Assembly: GCA_947471745.1 (NCBI GenBank)
Contig: CANJKZ010000108.1
Span: 2,147,001-2,211,000, forward strand
DNA: 64,000 nucleotides
Reading direction: 5' to 3'
From: Closterium sp. Naga37s-1
Taxonomy: Eukaryota > Streptophyta > Zygnematophyceae > Desmidiales > Closteriaceae
Shown: one piece after another, positions 1-12,951 of the stretch
Layout of the letters: the number at the start of each line of letters is the position of its first letter
Position numbering within the stretch: position 1 is the stretch's first letter
Program-made: the position numbers and the translations under genes
Notes under the pieces: generated by a model
Databases searched by the model: none
The model's input: the letters and a program-made list of their open reading frames with translations, nothing else
Told to the model about the DNA's origin: nothing

Positions 1-957
1 AGCTGAAGGGAAAAGAAGGCCGGGTGAAAAAGTGCTTGAACCAGTGCTTGACCGACAGGTCTGCCTTCTTCGCGGCAAATACTCGGGTTCACTCACACCT
101 CACCTCACCTCCCAATCACCCCAGATCCAAACCCCCCTAACCCCCCCCTGCTCCTCCCCCACTCACTCCATGAGCACAACGTGACCATCCTTCACCGACA
201 GATCCGCCTTCTTCCGGAAGGCCCCGGGGGGGCGCTTGGGCTTGCTGTCGCCTGGGAGCTTCAGGTGCGCTCGCCCCCAGGGGTGCAGGCGCGGGCGCAC
301 CACGTGGATGATGGCGCTGCCCCTCACTCCCTGCTCTCCCAGCGGCTTGTCTGCCGTCACTTCATGCCCGTTGGAGAAAAAACGCACTGCCTCGCTCTCC
401 TTCATGTCTGCCGGCGAGGGGGAATGGGGAAAAGGAAGAGAGGCGAAATGAGGGGCGGGAAAGCAGGGGTGGAGGCAAGGAAGGGGGTGTCTCTGTGTGC
501 TCGGCTTGCCCGCTGCACGCTCGCCCCCAGGGGTGCAGGCGCGGGCGCACCACGTGGATGATGGCGCTGCCCCTCACGCCCTGCTCTCCCAGTGGCTTGT
601 CTGCTGCCACTTCATGCCCGTTGGAGAAAAAACGCACTGCTTCGCTCTCCTTCATGTCTGCACAGAGGAACAAGGGGGGACACAGGAGCTTTAGATGCGC
701 TCGCCCCCAGGGGTGCAGGCGCGGGCGCACCACGTGAATGATGGCGTTGCTCCGCACGCCCTGCTCGCCCAGCGGCCTGCCTGCTGTGACCTCGTGGTTG
801 TTGGAGAAGAAGCGTACTGGCTCGCTCTCCTTCATGTCTGGGCATAAAAAGGAAGAGGAAACTATGGAGAGACATTGAAGGAGAAACAAGATGACTTTTG
901 AGTTGACTCTAAAGTTGTTGGAGAAGCAGAGTACCGGCTCGCTCCCCTTCATGTCTG
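1..957 (-). repeat. Tandem copies of TAF1 exon 8
   Basis: The complete exon is 167-407. Direct partial copies lie at about 519-657 and 684-837 (both with an AG acceptor and the SEAVRFFSN / SEPVRFFSNNHEV start), at 915-957 (only the first codons) and at 48-75 (only KKADLSVK). The upstream copies diverge at several positions, for example NNHEVTAGRPLGEQGVRSNA against NGHEVTADKPLGEQGVRGSA. Copies with acceptors could act as alternative or poison exons. Confidence 0.88.
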
Positions 958-3900
958 GGCGTACGGGGGAAAGCAGGAAAACAAGGAGAGGGGAAAGGAC
1001 GGGCGAGAAGGAGGGGTGTGGGCAGGGAAGGGGCTGCCTCTGTGTGGTCGCCTTGCCCTGTCTTGGCAGCAAGGAGAGGGGAAACGACGCACCTCCCAGC
1101 TTCTTTGCTGTCTTAGCTCGCAGCACCCCCAGCATCTCCCCCGCCCCCACGTGCAGCTTGACTGCCTTGCTGCCCTCGCTCATACCTCCCACTTCCACGC
1201 ACCTCCCAACTCCACATACCTCCTAGTTTCTTGGCGGTCTTAGCTCGCAAAGCACCCAGCATCTCCCCCGCGCCCACGTGCAGCTTCACAGCCTTGCTCC
1301 CCAGCGTCCTCACGATCACCCGCAGGCTGCCCTCCTGCCCCTCCACGCGCCCCTGCGCCCTTGCTGCTGCCTCGCTCTGGTGCGCAAACCACAGCGCCTG
1401 GGGCCGGTGGAAGCGCGATAGGTCCTTGCTGGAAAGGGGGGAGATGGGGCCAAAGAGACAGGGCGATGGGGAGGAAGGGGGGAACGGATGGGGAGGGGGT
1501 CAAAGAGGTTGGGAAAGAGGAAAGGGGGGAGAATTCAAGGGTTTTCAAGTTTCCCTCTCCTCACGATCACCCGCAGGCTGCCTCCTGCCCCTCCACCCGC
1601 CCCTGTGCCCTTGCCGCCGCCTCGCTCTGGTGCGCAAACCACAGCGCCTGTGGCCGGTGGAATCGTGATAGGTCCTTGCTGCAGTGTTGGGAACGGGAGG
1701 GGGGAAGGTTGGGTTTGGGGGGGGGGTTATTGGGAGGGGAGAGAGAAGGGGGGTTTGGAGGAGGTTGAGACATCCCAAGAACCGCCTCGCTCTGGTGCAC
1801 AAATCACAGCGCCTGGGGGCAGTGGAAGTGCAACAGGTGGAGACGGGGAAAGGGATGGGGGAGGAGGATAGGAGGGAGAGAAGGAGGGGAGCACGGGGGG
1901 GAACAGGGGGAAACGTGTAAAGAACTGCCTCAATCCCGAGCGCAAACCACAGCGCCGGCAGGCGGTGGAAGCGCGATAGGTCCTTACTGGAGAGTTGGGG
2001 GAAGGGGGAGGAATGGGGAAGGATGGGGGGGGGGTGATGGGGGAAGAGAGGCGGGGGTTGGGTTACGAGGTATTTGCAACCACACAATCCCCCACTCACT
2101 TGCTCAGTCGCGGCTTCATCGTTTGCAGGCGAATAGCCGGCAGCGAGTGGTACACCTTCACACTCGTGCTCACACGCTTCTTCCCGTGCGCCTTCCCTCC
2201 ACCCCCCGCCCCGCCCACCGCCCCCACGCCCGCCTTGCTGCTCTGGTACAGATGGTCCCGCGAGAAATCCACCGCCCACGCTGCTGCCTCTGCCAGGAAC
2301 TCAGGAGGCAGCCACCCCGCTGCTGCTGCCGCTGCCGCTGCTGCCTCTGCCAGGAAGGAACTCACCTGCTGAGCCGTGGCTTCATTGTCTGCAGGCACAC
2401 CACACCTACACACTCTTGCTTCAATCGATCACTTACTTGCTCAGCCGTGGCTTCATGGTCTGAAGCCGGATAGCTGGTAGAGAATGATACACCTTCACGC
2501 TCGTGCTCGCACGCTTCTTCCCATGCGCCTTCCCTCCACCCCTCGCCCCGCCCACCGCCCCCACGCCCGCCTTGCTGCTCTGGTACAGGTGGTCCCGCGA
2601 GAAATCCACTGCCCACGCTGCTGCCTCTGCCAGGAACTCAGGAGGCAGCCACCCCGCTGCTGCTGCCGCTGCCGCTGCTGCCTCTGCCAGGAAGGAACTC
2701 ACCTGCTGAGCCGTGGCTTCATTGTCTGCAGGCACACCACACCTACACACTCTTGCTTCAATCGATCACTTACTTGCTCAGCCGTGGCTTCATGGTCTGA
2801 AGCCGGATAGCTGGTAGAGAATGGTACACCTTCACGCTCGTGCTCGCACGCTTCTTCCCGTGCGCCTTCCCTCCACCCCCCGCCCCGCCCACTGCCCCCA
2901 CGCCCGCCTTGCTGCTCTGGTACAGGTGGTCCCGCGAGAAATCCACCGCCCACGCTGCTGCCTCTGCCAGGAACTCAGGAGGCAGCCACCCCGCTGCTGC
3001 GTCGCCTGGGAGCGGCAGGTGCGCGGATGGGAGCGTGGAGGAGAGGGAGGTTGGTGGAGGGACGCTGGAGCTCTTGGGCTCGGACGCACTTGCTCCTGCT
3101 GCTGCTGCTGCGGCTGTGCTGGTGGCAGGGGTGGCAGCGGCGGCTGCTGGTCTTGGTGACAGTGCGGATGCTGTTTCGCCGATTGTTACAGGCGTTGATG
3201 TCGGGAGCGTCTGCATGTGCTGATGCTGATGTGGCACGACGCGCGGCTGAGCTGGCACAATCATAGCCAGCGCATGGTCAATCAAACGGATCGTCCCAGC
3301 ACCACCTGCCACTTCCTCTCCACCTGCCTCCACCCTCCCTGCAACCTCCTCCACGCCGCTCACACCTGCAACTACACCACCTGGTCCCGTACCTGCCGCA
3401 GAAACACCTACACCAGATGCACCTGCCTCAGTCACACCCGCCAGGGATACCCTCCCCAGCACAGAGCCCCGCACGCCAGAGCCTACTCTCCCTGTGACTT
3501 CTCCCACCGGTCCCACCAGCTGGAAGGTCATGCGGCGATCGCTGAGGTCAAAGATTATGCGCGGGGGAGCAGGGCGCGCGGGGCGAGCAGGGCGAGCCAA
3601 GGAAACACCCGCGGCGGTGGGCGGTGCCTCTTTCGGCTTGAGCTTCTTTTTGCGCCATGAAGCCCGTGGAAACACCTGGGAGAACGTCAGCAGAACCGGA
3701 GCATCTGGAGTGCCACTCCCTTCTCTCCCCTCCCCCACGCCACCCTTCCTCTTCCCCTCCTTTTCCTCCTCCTCCCCCGCTGCCTCCTTCCTCTCCTCGC
3801 CCTCGTCCTCCTCCTCATCCTCATCACCCCACAGCACCGCATCCAACCATGCACCAGAGTCCAGCTCTGTGTTCCTAGGCACGGCTGCTGTCCTCAGCAC

Positions 3901-6900
3901 CTCCCTAACTCGCCTTCTCACTGCCGCCCTGCCTGGATCCTCATCTTCCTCCTCCTCATCCTCTTCCTCCTCCTCCTCTGCCTCGTGCACACGCCCATGC
4001 TCATCCCCAGGCATATCATCAACCCTACCAGCAGCACCATCGCCCCTACCACCACCTTCCGCATCACCAGACACACCCGCTGCCCCCTCCCCACCTGCAC
4101 CAGCACCCCTCCCTCCCTCTCCCTTCCCAACCCCGTCTCCTCCCTCCTCTCCCACCTTCCTCCTTCCCCTAGCCTTGGCCCTAGCTTCGGCCCGACCCTG
4201 GCATTCGAGCCGGAGCAGCAGCGGGTGGATTTCCCGAGCCTCTCCGTCTTCCTCCCAGCCTCGGAACGCCCTGGGCTTGGGCCAGGACGCACCTATGGGC
4301 TCCAGAACCACGCCATCATCATACACCAGCACATCCCCATACTGCCCCACCAGCTCTGCTGGCGGCTGCTGCTTTCGTGCCGCCACCAGCACACCTCCCT
4401 TTTTCCCTCCACCCTTACTGCTCTTCTCACCCTTCTCTTCACCTGAGCCCCCTGTGCCGCCATCCTCCCATTCTAGATCCTCGTCTGATTCCTCCCCGCC
4501 AGAAATATCAAGCCTCTCAATAGTCCCTTCCTCCTTGCCGCCTTGCTCTGCTCCAATACCACCCTCTCTCGTGCCATCCAACTTCACTTTATCCGCCTCC
4601 ATGTGCCTTTCACTACCCATCTTCCCCTCCACAGCCCCATTTTCCCTCTCATCACCTCCCTGCCTCGCTCCCTTCCGCTCCCTCTCCCGATCCCCTTCCT
4701 CCTTCAACCCCTCGTCCTCTTCATCCTCCTCCTCCATCTCCTCCTCTCCTCCCATCACCCGCACTCCATCTCTCTCCCGTCCCTCACCCTCACCCTCGCC
4801 CTCCCAGCTCTCAGGGCGTTCAGGGCTGCCCCACACAATCTGGTCCTCCCAGTCGCTCTGCATGAGAGCAGAGAAGACAGCACTGGGTGTGCTGTCAAAC
4901 ACTCCTGCAAACGACTCTGCCAGCTGTATCAACTCATCCTCCTCCGGACCCTGTCCTTGAGAAAACAGCCCGTCCAAACGATGTTCAACGGATCCCCTTG
5001 GTCGCTTCTTCATCCTCGTTTTGAGCGCCTTCTTTTTTAGCACCTTCTTTGCCGCCTTGAGCTTTGCTCTGTCCGCTCTCTTGCCCAATTTCGTGCCTAC
5101 TGCCACAATTTCTCGACTTGCTTCTCTTCTCGCTCCTCCTCGTTCCTCAAGACCAACTCTCACCATCATCCCCTCAGTCTCCCGCCTTCTTTCATCACTC
5201 TCTTTTCCTCCTTCGTTCAGACTACCCCCCCCCACCATCACCATCTCTCGCCCTGCTTCTCTTCCCTCGTCTCCTTCGTCTTCATGACCCGCCCCCTTCA
5301 CTTTAACCACTCCCACGTCCCCTTCACCATCCTCCCCCTGTCCTCCTTCTCCCTCTTGCACCCCTTCGCCTGCTCCTCTCTCTTGCCATTCTATCTCTTC
5401 CTTTCCTCCCTCCCCAACCACTCCCTTTCTCATCCCCTTCTCTTCGCCCCCCTCCTCTCCCCCGCCTCCCCTTCCCCCATACCCTCCCTCCTCAACCAAC
5501 CTTCCTTCTCTTCCCTCCCCTCCCACTCCTCCCCCCTCCTTCCCCCCTTCCTTCTCCCCTTCCACTCCCTCCCCCTCTCCCAAGCTACCTCTTTCTCCTT
5601 CGACTGTGCCCCTCTCCTTTCCCCTACCGTCACACACAGCAGCATCCTCACCTTTGCCGTCCCCACTCCCCTTTCCATTCTCCTCTCCAATCGCCTCTCC
5701 ACTTCCCTCTCCATTGCCCTCTCCATTGCCCTCCCCACTGCCCTCCCTTGTCGTACAGGCATCAGCAGCATCGTCCTCAGACTTGATTTTCTCTCCGCCC
5801 ACCCCCACCTGTATACCATCAACTGCAGCTTCATCCGTCCCATCTTCCTCTCCCTTCCCCTTCCCTCCCTTTCCCTCCTCTCCCATCGCCTCCTCCCTTT
5901 TCTTCTCAGGCCCCTCCGCACACTCCTGTTGCCCGTGTGCCTCCTTCAACTCCCCCAATCCCCCCACCAAATCCCCCACCAAACCCCCCACCACTCCCTC
6001 TTGCACCTGTTGTCCTTGTCTCACCAATATCATTCCCTCACCTTCGCCTGCCCCTCCCATCCCCAACCTCTTCACTTCGCGTGCCTCCCCATCAGCTAGC
6101 CCTGCTTCGATCACCCTCTTCTCTCCCTCACCTTCAGGAACAACCTCCTTCCCTTCTTCGCCTCCACTCCTTGTCACTACACCTTGCTTCACTCTCGTCT
6201 CCCTCTCCATTGCACCGCTGCCATCCATGTCCTTACAGTCACCCCTTTCCATCCCCTTTCTCTCACTCTCATTCACATGCTCCTCCCCTCTCTCCTCCTC
6301 TCCATTTGCTCTGGTCCCTTCCAAGTTTTCTCCTTCCACTTCCATCTTCTCAACTTTCCCCCCTTCACCTTTCTCCCCCTCTTCTTTCCCCCCATCTTTG
6401 CCCACCTCCTCTTTATCCCCCTTCTCGACTTCCCTCTCCTCCAACTCTCCTCCCATTTCCTTTCCCTCCTCTCTACCCACTCTCCCTTCCCCAGGCTGTT
6501 CGTCCACCTCCATCTGTTCACCGACCTCCCTCTCGTCCTCCTTCTCTCTCTTCTCCCTTTTCTCACCCTTCTCTTCGTTGTCCTCTCTGTTCTCCTCCTT
6601 CTCCTCTCGCCTCTCCTCCTCCTTCTCATCCCTCTCCTTTCCTTTATCCTCCTCCTCCTCCTCCTCATTCTCCTCCTTCTCATCCTTCTGCTCTCCCTTC
6701 TCCTCCCTCTTCTCGCCCATCTCTTTCGTTACTTCACCCATTCCTCTCTCCTCCACTCCTTCTGCCTTTAAACCATCCCCCTTATCCTCATCCTCGTGAC
6801 TACCATCCTGTAATTTCTCATCCATTCTGTTTTCATCCTCTCGGTTCTCATCCCCCATATTATCATCCCCTCTATTCGCATCCCCTTTATCACCACTATC

Positions 6901-9900
6901 CCCCAGCTTGCCTTTCCTTGCCACAGGCATCACGTCCTGCTCCAAACCCCCTTCCACTCCATGCTTCATCCCACCTTTCCCCTCCGCACCACCGCCTCCC
7001 TCTCCTCTCTCCAATTCCTCTCCTCCCTTCTCTTCCTCTCGTGCTCCTTCCCTTTGCTCTTGCTTCTTGGCCCTACCCTCCTCCACTTCCTTCTCCCCAG
7101 TACCTTCTCCATCTCCATCACCATCACCATCACCATCACCATCACCAGCGTCAGTCCTATCGCCCTTCCCTCCCTCCACACTCTCACCCACCACTTGCAT
7201 TTTAATCTCAGCCCTGTCACCAACAAACCCCTCTCCCTCTCCTTTCCCTCCATTCTCTCCTTTCCCTCCTTCCTCTCCTTTCCCTCCTTCCTCTCCTTTC
7301 CCTCCTTCCTCTCCTTTCTCTCCTTCCTCTCCTTTCTCACTTGCCTCACTTGTCCCCTCGCCACTCTTCTCTGTAACCATCCGCAATGCACCCTCCTCAT
7401 CTGCCCTCCCTGTACCCGCTTCCTCCCCACTGGCCTGGCCACCGCCCTCCTTCTCCTCCCCAATCTCACTCTGCACAGCCCTCCCCAACCCATCCCTGTC
7501 GCCATCCCTACTCCCAACGGAATGACCGCCCTCATGCCCATTCAAATGCCTATCGCTTCTGCCAGGCCCATTCGCATCACCTAGCCCATCCCCACTCCCT
7601 CGCCTGTCACCACCCCCATCACCCTCGCCTGCCCCCGCCACCTTCCCTTCTCCTTTGCTCTCTTCATTACCTCCCTCTAGGCTGCCCACTTTGCCGCCCA
7701 GTTCGCCGTCCCTTTCACCATCATTGCCACCCTCAGCACCACCCGCCGCACTTTCTTCTTCAGCTGACTGTTTCTGGGGCATCTCAGAATCAGCAGATCG
7801 TTCCCTCGTCTCAAAAGGCACTTGAACCTTCTTCATCTCCTCTTCCCCATTTCCCCTCCCCTCCTCGCTCTCCCACTCCCTCCCCTCCTCACTCTCTTTC
7901 CCGCTTCCCTCCTCACTCTCTCCCCTTGTGCTCGTCGCAGCTTCTTCCCTCTTCTGGGCCTCACATTCCCTCACACTCCTCGCTTCGCCTGCTGCAATTA
8001 GTGACCCTTCACCTGCACCTTGCAACCCTTCCAGCTCACCACCATCCAACCCCTCCACAACTTGTGACTCCTCTTCTTTTCTCACAGCCTCTGCTCCGCC
8101 TGCTGCAATTAGTGACCCTTCACCTGCACCTTGCAACCCTTCCAGCTCACCACCATCCAACCCCTCCACAACTTGTGACTCCTCTTCTTTTCTCACAGCC
8201 TCTGCTCCGCCTGCTGCAATTAGTGACCCTTCACCTGCACCTTGCAACCCTTCCAGCTCACCACCATCCAACCCCTCCACAACTTGTGACTCCTCTTCTT
8301 TTCTCACAGCCTCTGCTCCGCCTGCTGCAATTAGTGACCCTTCACCTGCACCTTGCAACCCTTCTACTGCACCATCTAGCCCCCCTGAAACCGGTGACCC
8401 CTCTCCTTTCCTCCCTACCACGCCCTCCTCTCCTTCCCTCAGTCCCACCCCCTCAGGCCCCGGTTGACGCACCTCAGAAACAGCTTCCCCTGCAGCACCA
8501 CGCAACCCCTGACAGTCCTTCAATGCTAGCCCCTCTCCTTCCCTCTGCTCCACCCCTAACCCTTCAGATTGCTCCATGCCTGTAGTCTCTCCCTCACCAT
8601 CCCCACCACCAATCCTACCAGCCCTTCTAACATCCTTCTCCTCTAGTTTCTCCTTGTCCTTTCCAGCCCTAATAGGGCTTTGAGAAGACTCATTTGACTT
8701 CTCAACCTCCATATTGCCGCTTTCAACCCCAATCTCCGTGCCCTTGCTAACCCCCATATCCTGCTCTCCAGCCCCCACCGCTGCCCCTGCCCCTGTGTCA
8801 ACCTGCCCAGTCCCCACCTCTCCTGTGTCACCTCGCCCAGACCCCAGCTCCCCTCTGTCACCCTGCCCAGTCCCCACCTCCCCCACGTCACCCTGCCCCA
8901 CCTCTGCTCGCTCCACTTCCATCTCCTGCGTCTCAATACCCTCTCCAACCACCTGCTTCACTCCACCTCCTGCCTCCCCTCCTACCTCCCCTCCTGATTT
9001 TCCTCCGTTTTCCACTGCTGCATTCGCCCCTTCAGCACTTGCCCCTCCTGCCCCGTCTCCTTCCCCTATTTTCGCCTCCTCGTCCTCCCTCCCACCTCCT
9101 CTTTCCTCCTCATCCTCGACCCGCTCATCCTTCTTCACATCCACCATACCCGCACTCCTCCCCTCACTCCCTCCCTCACTCTTTCCCTCACTCACTCCCT
9201 CATTCCTGGTTCCATTCTCTGGGACGCTGCCCTCTAGCCTTCTAGGCTCGCCCTCCAGAGTGCTTGAAGGCATCTCAAGAGTGGTTCGAGGCTCCTCTTC
9301 CCTATCACTATTCTCCTCAACCCTTTCCTTCTCCCAACTATCCTCCTCTCCACCATTCCTCTTTTCCTCAACCCTTGCCCTGTCCCCTTCCATTACCACC
9401 TCAGCATCACCTCTCAAGCCTTCTTCCTTCAGCCCTTGATCCTTCTCATCGGACCCTCCCTTGTCCATATTCCCATCTTTCTCTCCCTTCTCCACATCTT
9501 CATTTTTCTCTCTCCCCATGTCCGCACTCCCATCTTTCTCTCCCTCCTCACTTCCATCGTGCCCCTTCTCCTGTCCGTCCCTTTCATCCTCCTCTCCAGC
9601 ACTCCCCTTTTCCTCAACTCTAGCCCTCTCCTCTCCCGCAGCCCCCGCACCCTCGCCCTCGCTTCCCTCTTTCATCAACCCGTGTTCCCTCTCTATTTCA
9701 TCCATTCCCTCCTTCTTCCATTCTCGGCCCTCCTCTATCCTAGCTCTTCCTATTATGGCCCGATCCGCCTCTTCCTCCAACCCCTCCTCCTTCTCCTCCT
9801 CCCTTGCTGCTGGTTTCACCTCTTCTTTCATCTGACTTTCAATCGCCTCTCCTTCCCTGAATTTTACTCCCTCTTTTTCCTCCTCGTCCTCCGCGTCCTC

Positions 9901-12900
9901 TTCCTCTTCTTCTTCCTCTTCTTCTAGCTCTTCCTCTTCCTCTGTTTCTTCCTCTTCCTCGTCGTCATCCTCCTCCTCTTCTTCCTCCTCTTCCTCTTCC
10001 TCCTCTTCCTCTTCCTCCTCTTCCTCCTCTTCCCTCTCCAGCATCTCTTGATATTGTAGCTCTTTCTCAAGAGCAACAGCTCGCTCTCGCATCATCTCAG
10101 CCGTTCGTTTAGGCGACGGTGCAGATCGAAGAAGCACCTCGTCATCCTCTTGCCCTGGATCTAAAAGAAACAAATACACACACATTTCCCATGCCCACAC
10201 ATTCCCCGTTCACACAAAAAAACACACATCTTAAGGCTAAAAAATAATCAAACGCAAGAAAAGGTTAAAAAAGAAGATGTAAAAAAAGTGCACGAACCAT
10301 GGGTTCCTTTCTTGCAGCGTGTTGAAAAGCCATCTAGCTCATACCTCTCACAAAAGCCAGCAGGCAGCCCCACTCACTCACCACACACAGGCGGTGCTCG
10401 AGGCAGCACGCAGTGACTTTTGAGTCGACTCAAAAGTCACAAAGCCAGCAGGCAGACCCACTCACCACACACAGTCGGCGCACGAGGCAGCATGCGGTGG
10501 CGCTTGGGGCGAGACCCTCGCTGCACGACGAGCGACCAGAAGGAGCCCTTGATGCCAAAGATGTCTGAGAAGCGCAACACTTCCTTGCCCCCTTCCTTGA
10601 ACAGCACTGGCAACTCACTCCTTGCCCCCTTCCCACTTACCACGGGCAGGACAGGACACCCAGGAGGCAACACACCTCACACAGCCCAACTCACCGCAGG
10701 TAGCAAGCAAGCGAGGCGGTGCCCGGTGCCTCTTGGGGCGGGAGCCTCTCTGCACAACGAGCGACCAGAAGGAGCCTTTGATGCCAAAGATGTCTGAAAA
10801 GCGCAGCACGTCCTTGCCCCCTTCCTTGAACAGCACTGGCAACTCACTCCTCCGCTTCACCTCCTCCTCCCCTCCCCTCCCCTCCCCGTCCTCCTCTCCC
10901 TCCTCCTCTCCCATCCCTCCCTCCAGCCCCTCCTCGTCTCCTAGACCTTCCCCCTCATCTTGCCCCGCCCAATCCATCTTGTCAGTGTCACGAGCACCAG
11001 CATCCCTGCCCTCCTTTCCACCCTCCCCCTCCACCCCACCCTCTTTCCCCCTCTCCACGCCTCCCCCCTCCCCTCCAGCCTCATCCTCCTGTTCTCTCAT
11101 CTCCTCATCCTCCCTCCCGTCACCAGCCAGGCCGTCTGCTTCTCCTGCACCACCTCCTCCCTCCTCCTCGCCCCTCACTCCCTCCTGTTCCTCTCCCTGT
11201 CTTCCTTTCTCACTCTCTAGTACCGGCTTCCCAGCTTCCCACTCACCACTTCCAGCTCCTCCCAGAACCGCCTCCCCATCTGCCGCAGCACCGCCTTCAG
11301 CACTCTCTTTCTCCTCCTCAGCCTCCTCGTCGTCCTCCCCCGCCCCTTCCTCCCCCTGGCCTCCCTCTTCCCCCTCATCCAAGCCCCCCTCCCCCTCATC
11401 CAAACCCCCCTCCCCTTCATCCATTGCTTCCTCCAACGCTGCTTCTAAGTCCGCCTCCAAATCGTCCTCCTGCTCCTCTGCTCCCTCGTTCTCCTCCTCC
11501 TCCTCATCTCCCTCCTTCCTAGACTCTTCTCCCACACCTTCTCCCACACCCTCTCCCTCACCATCTCCCTCACCCTCCCCTTCTCCGTCCTCTTCCTCCC
11601 CTCCCTCCTCCTCAGCTTCCTCCTCCGCCCCTTCTTCCTCCTCTGCCTCCTCTTCCTCCCCTCCCTCCTCTGCCTCCTCTTCTTCCCCTCCATCCCCTTC
11701 TGCCTCCTCTTCCCCTTCCTCGTCTGCATCCTCTTCCTCATCCTCCTCTTCCTCTTGACCAATACCTCCATCGTCCTCCCCCCTATCTCCCCCTACCTCA
11801 TTATCTCCTTCTTCAACTTCTTTGCCTTCCTCTTCCTCCTCCTCCTCCTCCTCCTCTTCACCCCCCTCCTCTTCTTCCTCCTCTTCGTGCTCCTCCTCTT
11901 CTTCCTCCTCTTCATCCCCTTTCTCCTCCTCCTCGTCCTCCTCATGTTCATCCAACCCTTCATCCAATTCCTGTGTGACCCCCTCTCCTTCCTCCTCTTC
12001 ACCCAACCCCTGGTCCAAACCATACCCTTCCTCCTCGTCCATATTTCCATCATCCTCTCCTTCCCCTCCTTCCTCTTCCTCTTCCCCTCCTTCCTCGTCC
12101 TCTTCTTCGTCTTCCTCCTCCTCCCCATCCTCGTCCCCCTTCACCTCCTCATCCTCCTCACCGTCATCCTCATCCTGCTCTGCTGCACCTTCCGCTTCCT
12201 CCTCCCCCTCTTCCTCCTCGTCCTCCTCCTCTTCTTCGTCCTCTGTGAACCCCAATTCGCCTGGGGTAGTTGGCACTGCAGTCCATGTGTGTAGGGGGGG
12301 AAAAGTTGAAATTGGGACAATCAATACAAGGACAGAAAGACAGAGCAGAACCAACACAGTAACATTGACAGGCACCAATAGCGAAACCCCAGCCAGAGAA
12401 ATGGGCATAATTTCAAACAACCCTGCCCCAACATTATGACATATGCAACCCTGGGCAACTTAGCAATTGATCTTCGTATCCACTGACACATCACAATCCA
12501 TGTAACCTGCCGATAGGTCCCCCCTACTTGTAACAAGACCTACATGCAAAATCGTCAGCCTCATGACCTTGAGACGCAAATGCAGCTTCGTCCTCCCCTC
12601 CACCTCCCTCCTCCATCCCCTCTCTACCATCCTCCCCTGCTTCCTCCCCACCCTCCTCTTCTTCACCCTCTCCCCCATCTTCATCAGAATCCTCCTCCTC
12701 CTCCTCGCTTCCTTCCTCTTCTCCTTCCCCCTGCCCTTCTGCATCCCCTTCTCCGTCCTCCTCTTCTTCACCTCCTTCGTCTCCTCCCTCCTCTCCCACT
12801 CGTTCTTCCTCTGCCCTATCTGCCTGCCCGACCTCCTCCAATTCGTCTAGAAGCCCATCAAGTTCCTCATCCTCATCGTCCTCCTCCTCTTCCTCCTCTC

Positions 12901-12914
12901 CTTGCCTCACTTCT

Positions 12915-12951
<37 letters not shown>

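Noticed and set aside
3494-9900. Long Ser/Pro-rich open frames on the + strand
   Set aside because: They mirror the acidic TAF1 coding strand; the minus frame carries the conserved TAF1 motifs and matching splice sites.
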